Origin: Streptomyces bicolor
GTDB taxonomy: Bacteria > Actinomycetota > Actinomycetes > Streptomycetales > Streptomycetaceae
Assembly (NCBI RefSeq): GCF_000719285.1
Contig: NZ_JOFS01000047.1
Location: 1 to 51,723, forward strand
Direction: 5' to 3'
DNA: 51,723 bases
The notes beneath the pieces are model-generated. The model saw only the letters and a list, made by a program, of their open reading frames with translations. It was not told the DNA's origin and made no database searches. The position numbers and the translations under genes were made by a program. Positions 43,914 to 51,723 of the stretch are shown here, in pieces. The first letter of the stretch is position 1; each line of letters begins with the position of its first letter.

Positions 43914-44363
43914 ATGCGCCGCCGACCGATCCAGATGCTGCTGGCCACAGGAGGCGCCGCCGCGATGCTGGCGCTCACTCCGCTCCCCGCGCACGCCGCA
44001 CCGCACTCCGGCGGCAACTACGGCGCCTAAGCCTTCGAGGGCCAGTACCCCACGGTCGGCGGCTGCGCCGGGACCTTCCGTCAGGTCGGGCCGACCAAGA
44101 CCGCCGCGGGGATGTCGCTGAAGTACTTCTACTCCGACAAGTCGGGCTCCTTCGCCCGCATCGAGAACTCCCGCGCCAACTGCGCCGTGGTGCTGGAGCG
44201 CTCGAACTCCGGGGCGGGGCGCGTCGACGGCTGGGTCTCGGAGACCGTCGACGCGGGCATCGACTACGCCTACACGAAGATCGGCAACAACTTCAACGGC
44301 CGTGTCTCGCGGGTCCTGCTGGCGTGCGACGGTCACGCGCTGACGACCACTGGTTGGTACTGA
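43914..44363 (+). pseudogene. Secreted-protein gene interrupted by an in-frame TAA
   Basis: AAGGAGGG precedes ATG 43914. The signal peptide MRRRPIQMLLATGGAAAMLA ends in AHA-APHSGG. The frame meets TAA at 44028-44030 after 38 codons, then continues unbroken in the same frame (AFEGQYPTVGGCAGTFRQVG ... NNFNGRVSRVLLACDGHALT) to TGA at 44361-44363. A single C-to-A change in a TAC codon would explain it. The intact product would be a small secreted protein of 149 aa with two cysteines likely in a disulfide, family unknown. A sequencing error or stop read-through is possible. Confidence 0.7.
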
Positions 44364-44422
44364 CGCGCGCGCCGCGGACCGGCGGCAACCGAGCAGGCCG
44401 AGGGGCCGTCCTTCAAGACATC

Positions 44423-45247
44423 ATGCTCACCACAATCAACACCGCCCCCTTGGCCTCCTCGGTCCGCCAGCTGCTCGACTTCGCCTGGACCCAGACCCGG
44501 TCCTGCGCTTTCGCCATCGCCCTGCTCTCCGGCGTGGCCGCTTCCGCCCTGCTGCCCGGCCTGCCCGTGGCCCGCTACGACCTCCTCGTCGTCTACGGCG
44601 TCCTGCTCACCCTTCTGTTCTGGCTGCGCGGCTGGGAGGACGGCCGGGACATCGCCGTCATCGGCGTCTGCCACGTCATCGGCCTGGCCTTCGAGTTGGT
44701 GAAGGTGTCCCTCGGTTCGTGGAGCTACCCGGAGCCCGCCGTACTGAAGTTCGCGGGCGTCCCGCTCTACGGAGGGTTCCTGTACGCGGCCGTGGGCAGC
44801 TACGTCTGCCGCGCCTGGCACCTGTTCGACCTGGAGCTGGTCCGCTACCGCCCTCGGGCGACTGCGGTCGTGGCCGCGGCCGTCTACGTCAACTTCTTCA
44901 GCCATCACTGGCTGCCCGACGTACGCTGGCTCCTGGCCGGCCTGCTCCTGGCCGTCACCGCGGGCACCTCGGTGCGATACACGGTCCGCGGAGTACGCCG
45001 CCGGATGCCCCTGACGCTGTCGTTCGTCCTGATCGGCTTCTTCCTCTGGGTCGCCGAGAACCTCGCCACCTACCTGGGTGCCTGGCGCTACCCCCACCAA
45101 CTCGACGGCTGGGAGCCCGTCGGAGTGGACAAGTTCGGCGCCTGGTCCCTGCTGATCAGCGTCACCTTCGTCCTGGCGGCGGTGACCCGTGCGCGGCGCC
45201 ACCCCGAGCCCCACGGCATGGCCGGCTCGACGCCGGGAGGATCATGA
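44423..45247 (+). CDS. DUF817 family integral membrane protein
   Basis: A 274-aa protein with about eight hydrophobic segments, starting MLTTINTAPLASSVRQLLDF. Signatures are FELVKVSLGSWSYPEPAVLK and VPLYGGFLYAAVGSYVCRAW in the middle, then FFSHHWLPDVRW and WVAENLATYLGAWRYPHQ, the conserved core of DUF817. The family has no established reaction. Its stop overlaps the start of the broken phosphotransferase gene (ATGA), so the two once formed an operon. No strong ribosome site is visible before the ATG. Confidence 0.87.
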   Translation: MLTTINTAPLASSVRQLLDFAWTQTRSCAFAIALLSGVAASALLPGLPVARYDLLVVYGVLLTLLFWLRGWEDGRDIAVIGVCHVIGLAFELVKVSLGSWSYPEPAVLKFAGVPLYGGFLYAAVGSYVCRAWHLFDLELVRYRPRATAVVAAAVYVNFFSHHWLPDVRWLLAGLLLAVTAGTSVRYTVRGVRRRMPLTLSFVLIGFFLWVAENLATYLGAWRYPHQLDGWEPVGVDKFGAWSLLISVTFVLAAVTRARRHPEPHGMAGSTPGGS

Positions 45248-46085
45248 ACGCGGGACTGCTCGAACGAGGCGCGGTCTTTCTGCAGCGGTGGGGGCTTCGC
45301 CAGAGGGGGCGCCCATGCGCGTGCGTGCCTCGGTCGTGCTGCCCGTGGTGTGCGGCGACGGCAGCCGGGACGCGCTGAAACTCCAGGACGTCGACGAGGA
45401 GACGGCCGGTGAGGGGCTCGCGCTACGGACCTGGGGCGGCGACGGGGGCCGTACACCTGCTGGCCGAGGACCCGCAGACTGGCACGCTGCTGCTCGAACG
45501 GCTCGACGAGGACCGCCGGCCGTTGCTGACCGTACCCGACGTGATGGAGGCGACCCGGATTCTCGCGGAGCTGCTCGCCCGGCTGACGGCCGTACCGGCA
45601 CCGTCGGGCCTGCGGCGGCTGGACGCGGTCGTTGCGCGGCTGTTCGAGCGGCTGCCACCGGTGCTCGCGGAGCTGCAGAGCAGGGGCGCCGACGACGACA
45701 TACGTCTGCTGAAGGACTGCGCGGCGGCCGTGCGCGAGGTCGCGGACGAGACGGGGGACCGGCTGCTGCACTGGGACCTGCACTTCGAGAACGTCCTCGC
45801 CGCGACCGTGAACCCTGGTCGGCCATCGACCCGAAGCCGCTGGCCGGGGACCCGTGCTTCGAGCTGCTGCCCGCCCTGTGGAGCCGCTTCGGCGAGGGCC
45901 GGTTGACGCGGCGCTTCGATCTGCTGACCGAGGTGCTGGGCGTGGACTGTCAGCGGGCGCGGGCATGGACGCTGGGCCGGGTGCTGGAGGGCGCGCTGTG
46001 GCGGGTGGAGGCGGGGCAGGTGCTGAACGGCGAGCAGGTGGCGATCGCCGAGTTGCTCCTGGGGCGGCGGGCTCCGGCCGGCTGA
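45244..46085 (+). pseudogene. Aminoglycoside/hydroxyurea phosphotransferase-like gene with three frameshifts
   Basis: From ATG 45244 the protein can be followed across frames: LLERGAVFLQRWGLR, then (shift near 45300) APMRVRASVVLPVVCGDGSR and LALRTWGGDG, then (near 45445) AVHLLAEDPQTGTLLLERLD ... RLLHWDLHFENVLAA, then (near 45805) REPWSAIDPKPLAGDPCFEL to TGA 46083-46085. The kinase motifs HWDLHFEN and AIDPKPLAGDP are those of StrB-like aminoglycoside 6-phosphotransferases. Three independent shifts make sequencing error unlikely; this is a decayed resistance-type gene. It overlaps the DUF817 stop by 4 bp. Confidence 0.85.
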
Positions 46086-46110
46086 CCGGCCTGCCCGCAC
46101 GATGACGCGG

Positions 46111-46145
46111 ACCGGCCGGGGGCACCGTGAGCGCCCCCGGCCGGT
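46111..46145. terminator. Bidirectional terminator, perfect 13-bp stem
   Basis: ACCGGCCGGGGGC (46111-46123) and GCCCCCGGCCGGT (46133-46145) are perfect inverted repeats between the convergent phosphotransferase remnant and the monooxygenase gene. Confidence 0.82.
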
Positions 46146-46151
46146 GAACCG

Positions 46152-46481
46152 CTACTTGCCCGTCGGCCCCGCCTGCTGCACGACCTCGAACGACCACAGC
46201 GTGGACCCGCTGGCCGCCGGCTGGGGGCGCTCGCCGCCTTCCGCGCCGCCGCCCTGGTGGGCCGCCTTCATGGGGCCCTCCATCCAGGCCTGGAAGGACT
46301 CCTCGTCACGCCAGCGCGTGTACACGAGGTAGGTGTCGGTGCCCTCGATGGGGCGCAGGAGCTCGAACCACTCGAAACCGTCGGAGTTCTCCACGGCGTG
46401 GGCACGCGAGGCGAACCGCTTCTCGAGCGTCTCGCGCTGCTCGGCGGGGACGGTCAGTACGTTGATCTTGACTACGCTCAT
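46152..46481 (-). CDS. Antibiotic-biosynthesis-monooxygenase (ABM) fold protein, heme-oxygenase-like
   Basis: A 109-aa protein starting MSVVKINVLTVPAEQRETLE. VENSDGFEWFELLRPIEGTD followed by TYLVYTRWRDEESFQAWMEG is the core of the ABM dimeric ferredoxin-like fold, close to actinobacterial IsdG/MhuD-like heme-degrading enzymes. The Trp in YTRW and the central Asn are typical of that subgroup. A C-terminal Gly/Ala tail may be flexible. AGGATGAGG precedes the ATG. Iron release from heme is a reasonable inference, but a quinone-forming oxygenase cannot be excluded. Confidence 0.85.
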   Translation of the reverse strand: MSVVKINVLTVPAEQRETLEKRFASRAHAVENSDGFEWFELLRPIEGTDTYLVYTRWRDEESFQAWMEGPMKAAHQGGGAEGGERPQPAASGSTLWSFEVVQQAGPTGK

Positions 46482-46589
46482 GGCCCTCATCCTGCCGCAC
46501 GCCCTACGGCAGCCGGACAGCGACTCGGTTCGCACCGCCCCGATGGCGGGCCGCGAGCGGTGCCCCCGGCACCGGGGGGCACCGTCGGA

Positions 46590-47750
46590 TCAGGCCGTGT
46601 GCAGGGTCAGCCCGTAGCGGTTGAGGATCTCGTTGACGGGCTGGAACCAGGTCTCCCCGCCGCCGGAACAGTTGCCCCAGCCGCCCGAGGTGACCCCCTG
46701 CGCCTGGTCACCGCTGATGAAGGAGCCCCCGGAGTCGCCGGGTTCGGCGCACACGCTGGTCTTGGTCATCTGGTGCACCGCGCCCTGGCTGTAGTTGACC
46801 GTCTCGTTCTTGGCCAGCACCGTCCCGCAGTGCCAGTGTGTCGTGGAGCCGGAGCGGCATATGGAGGTGCCGACGGGCGCCTCGGCCGAGCCGCGCACGA
46901 GCCGGTCCGGGACGGTGCCCCAGCCGAGGACCACCGGCACGGTCCACCAGCCGCTGCCGACGCTCACCCAGGCGTAGTCGTTGCCGGGGAACGAGGACCC
47001 CTGGAAGGAGCCGACGTGGCTTCCGTCCCAGCCTCTCACCCCGGCCCCCGGCTGTCCGCAGTGGCCCGCGGTGACGAAGCCGCCGTGCACCGAGAAGCCT
47101 ATGGAGCAGCGGACGTTGCCCGTGTAGTACGGATCGCCGCCGACCGTTCCCGCCGCGAAGGTGCGCGGGGCCGCGGCCACCGTCTCGACGGTGACAGGGC
47201 CGGCTGCCCGGGCGCGGGAGAGGAAGGTCCGGACATCGTTGTCAGCCAGCCGGTCGCGTACGACGCTCACGACGACCGTGTTGGCTACCGGATCGACGTG
47301 CCAGGTGCTGATGCCCGAGGGCGCGGAGATGCGGTCGATACGGGCCTTGGCCGCGTCGAGTTCTCGCTCGCTGTGCGCGACGGTGCGCACCGCCGCTCCG
47401 GTGGCCCGGACCTGCCGCACTGTCGCGGGCGGGGCGTCGGACGTGACGGCGACGGTCAGCCGCTCGCTCTCCGCGTCGAACCACGTGCCGCCGTAGGCGG
47501 ACCCGGCGGCCTTTCGTGCCTTCGGCGTGAGGCCCATGGCGGTGCGTTCGGCGGCCAGTCGCTCCTCGGCCTGCCGCTTCGACAGGCCGAGGTCCCGCTG
47601 CATCGCCTGCAGCAGTCCGGCGGAGGCGGGTCCGGCATCGGCCGCCGCGACGGAGTCGTTCGCCGAGGCGGACCCGGTGCCGCCCGCGGTCCAGCCGCCG
47701 AGCACGAGGAGTGCGGCGAGGCCCGCGTACGTGAGTCTGATGCGTCTCAA
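46590..47750 (-). CDS. Secreted serine protease, streptogrisin/alpha-lytic type (S1)
   Basis: A 386-aa preproprotein. The TTG at 47750 is chosen because AAGGG lies nine bases before it and a signal peptide follows directly (RRIRLTYAGLAALLVLGGWT, cleavage near SASA). An alpha-lytic-type pro-region (LGLSKRQAEERLAAERTAMG, ERELDAAKARID) extends to about residue 200. The mature protease begins near AGTVGGDPYY. The catalytic triad is His in VTAGHCG, Asp in GNDYAW and Ser in PGDSGGS, and cysteines pair as in streptogrisins. It degrades extracellular protein. A LacI-type palindrome lies 51 bp upstream, suggesting control by a sugar-responsive repressor. Confidence 0.93.
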   Translation of the reverse strand: MRRIRLTYAGLAALLVLGGWTAGGTGSASANDSVAAADAGPASAGLLQAMQRDLGLSKRQAEERLAAERTAMGLTPKARKAAGSAYGGTWFDAESERLTVAVTSDAPPATVRQVRATGAAVRTVAHSERELDAAKARIDRISAPSGISTWHVDPVANTVVVSVVRDRLADNDVRTFLSRARAAGPVTVETVAAAPRTFAAGTVGGDPYYTGNVRCSIGFSVHGGFVTAGHCGQPGAGVRGWDGSHVGSFQGSSFPGNDYAWVSVGSGWWTVPVVLGWGTVPDRLVRGSAEAPVGTSICRSGSTTHWHCGTVLAKNETVNYSQGAVHQMTKTSVCAEPGDSGGSFISGDQAQGVTSGGWGNCSGGGETWFQPVNEILNRYGLTLHTA

Positions 47751-47800
47751 GGGAGTTGCCCTTCGTCGTTCCAGCAAGGTGGGGTGGAACAACCGCAAGC

Positions 47801-47814
47801 TGAGAGCGCTCTCA
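47801..47814. promoter_or_regulatory. LacI-family operator (CebR/CelR-like) upstream of the protease
   Basis: TGAGAGCGCTCTCA is a perfect 14-bp palindrome 51 bp before the protease start. It differs from the CebR/CelR site TGGGAGCGCTCCCA only by one symmetrical pair and keeps the central AGCGCT typical of LacI-family operators. The regulator is inferred. Confidence 0.7.
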
Positions 47815-47980
47815 TTCAGGGTCGGGCAGAGCTTAGCCAGGTCGGCGTGTCAGGTCCATACCAAAACCTGTCGGGTTGGGGATGCCAAGGTCGAAGGTGC
47901 CTGGCGATCACGTTTCACCAGGACGGCAAGTCGAGATCTCATACGCGTCCGGCCCTTGTGAAAGGGGGTCGTGCAGACGA

Positions 47981-49312
47981 TCAGACGGCTGCGGGCTCCA
48001 AGGTCGCGGGCGTGGGCCCGGCCGGGCGGACGGTGATGCCGAAGTTCGCCTTCGTCGGGGTGGAGGAAAGACTCAGCGTGTGGACGGGCAGCAGGTGTTC
48101 GAGCAGGATGGTCGATTCCCGGAGCGCGAACTGCAAGCCCAGGCAGGCGCGGGAACCGATGCCGAAGGGGAGGTAGGCGCCCGGATGGGTGGGGCGGCCG
48201 CCCGGGGTGAGGAAGCGCAGCGGGTCGAAGCGCTCCGGGTCCGGCCACAGCTGCGGATCGCGGTGCGTGAGGTAGGGGCAGACCAGGATGTCGGTGCCCG
48301 CCGCGACGGTGTGGCCGGCGAGGGTGTCGTCCTCGGCGGCGTGGCGGGGCAGGAGCCAGGCGGACGGATAGAGCCGGAGCGTTTCGTGGACCAGGGCCTG
48401 GATGGCCTGGCGGCGCTGCTCCGAGCCTTCGGCGCCCGCGGCCAGCGCCTGTTCGCGGGCCGCGGGGTACTGGTCGAGCAGCAGATAGAGCCACGTCAGG
48501 GTGGACGCGGTGGTCTCGTGCCCGGCCGCGAGCAGCGTGACCAGCTCGTCGCGGATCAACTGGTCGGTGTACTCGGGGCGCTCGGCGGCGGCGTCGACCA
48601 GAACGCGCAGCACGCCCGGTCCGTCGGGCCCCGGTACGCCACTGCGGGCGGCCTCGATGGCGCGCTCGGCGACCGCGTCGATCCGGGCAAGATCGGTGGC
48701 AACGGAGTCCCGGGCCTTGTCGGCGTCCGCGGGCAAGGCGGGAAGGGCGGCCCCCACGGCCGTCACGGCCTCGAGTTCGTGCGCGGTCTCGTCATCGAGT
48801 GGGTGTCCGGTCAGAGAGCGCCAGATGGCGTCCAGGGCGAAGCGGTGCATCTCCTTGCCCACGTCGAGGACTTGGCCGGTACGGGCGTACGCCACCCACC
48901 GCTCGGCGGTGGTCCGGGCCGCCTCGGTGATCCGCCGTTCGTAGCGGCGCATCCCGGTTCCGGTGAACTGGGACTGCAGCAGGCGGCGTTGACGCTTCCA
49001 CGCCTCCCCGGTGGCGGCCATGACACCGTCGCCGATCAACAGGCGGGCGCGATGGGAGCGCTTGACGTACCGGTCCGCCCGAAGCGCGAGCACCTCCTGG
49101 ACCGCCCGCGGGTCGGTGACGAGCACGGTGAGGCCCGACCCGAGACGGAACCCTGCGACGCCGCCGGCCCGCTCACGCACCTGGGCCAGCAACTCCACCA
49201 GTTCGCCTCCCGCGGAACCCCACCGCTTGACGAGCTCGGGATCGACCATGGGGACCGGGCGCTCAGTCCCGGGATCTCGCGGGAGCGAATCGAGACGGGC
49301 TTCGGCGTCCAT
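47981..49312 (-). CDS. Cytochrome P450
   Basis: A 443-aa soluble P450 starting MDAEARLDSLPRDPGTERPV. The I-helix has LLAAGHETTAST (oxygen-activating Thr), ETLR is the ExxR motif, HRDPQLWPDPERFDPLRF is the meander region, and PFGIGSRACLG holds the heme cysteine (about residue 389). There is no membrane anchor, as usual for bacterial class I enzymes, which take electrons from ferredoxin via reductases such as FprA. GAGGGAG lies upstream of the ATG. The substrate is unknown. No ferredoxin gene is adjacent, and nothing ties it to the distant PKS-NRPS. Confidence 0.94.
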   Translation of the reverse strand: MDAEARLDSLPRDPGTERPVPMVDPELVKRWGSAGGELVELLAQVRERAGGVAGFRLGSGLTVLVTDPRAVQEVLALRADRYVKRSHRARLLIGDGVMAATGEAWKRQRRLLQSQFTGTGMRRYERRITEAARTTAERWVAYARTGQVLDVGKEMHRFALDAIWRSLTGHPLDDETAHELEAVTAVGAALPALPADADKARDSVATDLARIDAVAERAIEAARSGVPGPDGPGVLRVLVDAAAERPEYTDQLIRDELVTLLAAGHETTASTLTWLYLLLDQYPAAREQALAAGAEGSEQRRQAIQALVHETLRLYPSAWLLPRHAAEDDTLAGHTVAAGTDILVCPYLTHRDPQLWPDPERFDPLRFLTPGGRPTHPGAYLPFGIGSRACLGLQFALRESTILLEHLLPVHTLSLSSTPTKANFGITVRPAGPTPATLEPAAV

Positions 49313-49485
49313 GCATCTCCCTCGGTCAACCGCTGGACCCGACTGTATCCGGGCGCTGGTGCCACGAACTGTACGGGAGCAGACGTCAGTTGGTAGCGGT
49401 CCGCATGGCCGATGTCACTCTCCGGAGTGGCCGACAGGCGGCCGTTGCGTGGCTCATCGGAGATCTGCGTCCCTGTTCTGATGCA

Positions 49486-50140
49486 TCACTCGAACAGGTA
49501 CCGGTGGCCTCGACTCCACGCCAGTTTGTCCGCGAGATCCCGGAGGTAACCCTCGGCCACCCAGGTGGCCTGGGGTTCCTGGCCGACGAGGGCCAGTCGG
49601 CGTATTCGCTCGACGTTCTCCCGCTGTTCGCGGATGACGGCGTCGACGATGCCGTCGGTGGAGGACAGACCGTACGCGGTACAGAAGCGCTCAAGGCGCC
49701 GTCCGCGGACGGGTGGCTGTGGGTGGTGCAGCCAGCGCAGGCACTCGGTGTCGTCGCGGAACGGTGCGACGTACTGCAGGGCGTAGGCGATGTCGTGCAC
49801 CCGCGCCGCCGGGCGGGCGAAGTCGAAGTCGACGAGGCCGACCGGCCGCTGTCCCTGCCAGACCACGTTCCAGGGCCCGAAGTCACCGTGACAGATCACG
49901 TCACCGCCGGGCGGCCCGGTCGCGCCGATCGCCCAGGCCGCGTCGTCGGGCCCGGTGAAGCCCGTGGTCGCGTCGTGATACTCGCGCAGCAGCCGCGCGA
50001 AGGCGGTCAATCCGTCCTCGTCGACCACCTTGGCCCACCCCAGTGGCCCCGACTCCCCGTCGACGTAGCTGAGGACCTCGCGGCCTTCCTCGCACGACCT
50101 GCCGGTGAGTGTGATCCTGCAGTACGTCTTCGCTCGTCAC
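49486..50140 (-). pseudogene. Aminoglycoside-phosphotransferase-family gene with deleted N-terminus
   Basis: The C-terminal kinase part is intact: VICHGDFGPWNVVWQGQRPV with the Brenner motif HGDFxPxN, then GLVDFDFARPAARVHDIAY (metal DFD), ending at the stop complementary to 49486-49488. Upstream, EVLSYVDGESGPLGWAKVVD matches the family but is preceded by only a few codons and an out-of-frame ATG at 50140 (MTSEDVLQ), which looks like the original N-terminus. The intervening nucleotide-binding lobe of about 50-60 residues is missing. The remaining frame has a GTG at 50028. It could encode a 180-aa protein that lacks the ATP lysine, so it is most likely non-functional. Confidence 0.7.
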
Positions 50141-50204
50141 GGACGCGAGGCTATCCGTTCGTTATTCGTTTCCGACCCTGCTGGAGGCGTCATATCGTGA
50201 CGCC

Positions 50205-50738
50205 GTGGCGACCCAGATGATCATTCTCAACGGCGGTTCCAGCTCGGGGAAGTCCGGGATCGTACGGTGTCTGCAGGATGTACTGCCGGATCCGTGGCTG
50301 GCCTTCGGGTGTGACTCGCTGGTCGACGCGATGCCCGCGAAGATGCAGACGTCCGACGAGGGCATCGTGTTCGCGGCGGACGGCCGGGTGAACGTCGGAA
50401 GCGACTTCATGGCCCTGCAGGCGGCCTGGATGGAGGGCGTCGTCGCGACGGCCCGTGCCGGGGCCAGGATCATCATCGATGACGTCTTCCTCGGCGGCGC
50501 GGCGTCCCAGCAGCGGTGGCAGAAGGCCCTGGGCGCACTGACCGTGTTGTGGGTGGGCGTTCGCTGCGACGGTTCGGTCGCCGCGGGCCGCGAGATCGCA
50601 CGGGGGGATCGTGCCCGGGGGATGGCCGCGTCGCAGGCGGAAGCAGTGCACGAGGGGGTGTCCTACGACCTGGAGGTGGACACGACCCACGCCGAGTCCC
50701 TGGAGTGCGCGCGCATCATTTCCGCGTACGTCGGCTGA
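50205..50738 (+). CDS. Chloramphenicol 3-O-phosphotransferase family protein
   Basis: A 177-aa protein, the normal length for chloramphenicol phosphotransferase, from a GTG start ([20 protein letters not shown]). The P-loop GGSSSGKS is residues 10-17. Asp37 in [11 protein letters not shown] matches the catalytic base Asp37 of the S. venezuelae enzyme. [11 protein letters not shown] is the second acidic motif. The family phosphorylates the primary hydroxyl of chloramphenicol, though many homologues have unknown natural substrates. It is divergent from the broken phosphotransferase gene and appears intact. Confidence 0.88.
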   Translation: MATQMIILNGGSSSGKSGIVRCLQDVLPDPWLAFGCDSLVDAMPAKMQTSDEGIVFAADGRVNVGSDFMALQAAWMEGVVATARAGARIIIDDVFLGGAASQQRWQKALGALTVLWVGVRCDGSVAAGREIARGDRARGMAASQAEAVHEGVSYDLEVDTTHAESLECARIISAYVG

Positions 50739-50765
50739 CCTGCCGCCGCCGGGGTGTGCGCCGGC

Positions 50766-51625
50766 TCATCGGGGATCCACGTGGATCTTGGGGCCGGGCC
50801 CGGCACCCTCCGGCCGCTCACCCGCGAGAACCGCCCCGACCTCGCCGAGGCTCACGGTGGCCGCGACGAGGGGTCTGGGGTCGACCGCTCCGGACGCGTA
50901 GGCCCGGATGGTGGCGTCCAGGCCGGGGGAGGCGGACAGGATGCCCACCGCCGTCACGTCCTTGAGCACGAGCGCCCGGGTGTCGAGCCTGCTGGGCTCG
51001 CCGGCCAGCCCGATGTACACCAGTCGGCCCGCCGGTTCCACCAACTCCAGTGCCCGGCTCGGCAGATGGGCGGCATTGGAAGCGTCGACGACCGCGTCGA
51101 AGGGCAGGTCCGGAAGGGAGCCCTCGTCCCACACGTGCTCGAAGCCCAGGGTGTGGGCAACGCGGGTGAGTTGCCGGCGCGGTCCAGCAGGTGGACCTCC
51201 GCGCCCGCTGCCCGCAGGAACATCGCGACCAGGAGCCCGATGGTCCCGGGCCCCAGGACGAGCGCACGGTCCCCGGCGCCAAGCGCGGCCGCCCGCGCCG
51301 CACGCAGGGCATTGCCGCCCGGCTCCACGAGCGCCCCGAGCTCGGCGTCGACCGAGTCGGGAAGGGCGTACAACGACGACGCCGGTACGGCGAGTTGCTC
51401 CGCGAGCGCCCCGGCCCGAGCGCCTCGGATGCCGACCTCCTGCCGCTTCTCGCATACATGCTGACGGCCCCTGAGGCAGCGGCGGCAGCTGCCGCAGCCC
51501 AGCATCGTGTCACCCATGACCCGGCGTCCGACCCAGCCCGGATCGACACCGCCGCCGACCGCCGCCACGCGCCCCGCCCACTCGTGCCCCGGCCGCACCG
51601 GGTAGGTGGAGTGCCCTTGGTGGAG
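50766..51625 (-). pseudogene. Zinc-dependent alcohol dehydrogenase, cut by an IS and frameshifted
   Basis: From the IS end at 51625 the sequence reads LHQGHSTYPVRPGHEWAGRV, the catalytic-zinc region of medium-chain dehydrogenases; about 50 N-terminal residues lie beyond the IS. The structural zinc cysteines are present (CGSCRRCLRGRQHVC), as is the Rossmann loop VLGPGTIGLLVAMFL. Near 51175 one base is missing: HLLDRA continues in another frame as RQLTRVAHTLGFEHVWDEGS to the C-terminus (GPGPKIHVDPR, stop at 50766-50768). Substrate class: sorbitol or threonine dehydrogenase-like. IS insertion and frameshift both abolish function. Confidence 0.85.
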
Positions 51626-51723
51626 TTGAAGCTCTCCCCTCCCTTCGCAAGCTCAGGGAGGGGATTCCTGTCTACCTTGCGGCGACAGGCTTGACGGTTT
51701 TACCCGCCCTGCGACCGCGCCTT
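51626..51723 (-). mobile_element. Right end of a second IS200/IS605 copy, running off the window
   Basis: The reverse complement of 51626-51723 matches about 16600-16698 of the internal IS with only a few differences. It ends in CTTCAA at 51626, includes the right-end hairpin (51636-51663), and encodes the last 16 residues of TnpB (RRGRRAGKTVKPVAAR, stop at 51672-51674). It is inserted in the alcohol dehydrogenase gene. The differences show a related but not identical copy. Confidence 0.88.

Overview
The window looks like chromosome-arm DNA of a Streptomyces. It is very GC-rich, coding frames have almost exclusively G or C in third position, and the gene families are typical: SpoIIE/RsbW-type phosphatases, a GlxA-type AraC regulator, a GH46 chitosanase, a streptogrisin-like protease, an actinobacterial ATP-grasp RiPP locus and an iron box upstream of fprA. 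It begins inside the end of one IS200/IS605-family element and ends inside the right end of another; a third, nearly complete copy lies at 14751-16698.

Layout. 1-12232: an IS remnant, then three overlapping genes read as one operon: an MFS exporter, a single-module PKS (KS-AT-ACP with a C-terminal docking helix) and an NRPS with the order aminotransferase - luciferase-like monooxygenase - C - A - T - C. This fits a short peptide or amide carrying a beta-amino, probably alpha-hydroxy, acyl unit. The PKS gene contains one in-frame TTA codon. 12292-14419: small membrane proteins around a GlxA-like regulator. 14547-16971: a small gene split by the IS. 17184-18588: a putative graspetide locus with an ATP-grasp ligase and a 63-aa precursor. 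18707-24690: housekeeping and secreted functions (DUF1232, a hypothetical, a lamin-tail protein, DUF1152, fprA, chitosanase), with clear hairpin terminators and palindromic operators.

24824-39771: signalling and sugar sensing. Three multidomain SpoIIE phosphatases lie within 14 kb. The third overlaps by 4 bp a gene for a xylose-type sugar-binding lipoprotein. That pair is divergent from a complete xylose/ribose-type ABC importer whose own binding protein is a close paralogue. 39859-41673: an ABC exporter.

41945-51723: a decaying region. It holds a frameshifted membrane gene, a galactokinase 3' remnant, a secreted-protein gene with an internal TAA, two broken aminoglycoside-phosphotransferase-like genes and a zinc alcohol dehydrogenase gene that carries a frameshift and is cut by an IS. 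Intact genes remain among them: a double GNAT protein, DUF817, an ABM-fold monooxygenase, an S1 protease with a LacI-type operator, a cytochrome P450 and a chloramphenicol phosphotransferase. Pseudogenes plus IS copies suggest ongoing reduction of an accessory arm.

All calls come from reading the sequence by eye. No database search was possible, so family names rest on motif recognition, and domain limits are approximate.
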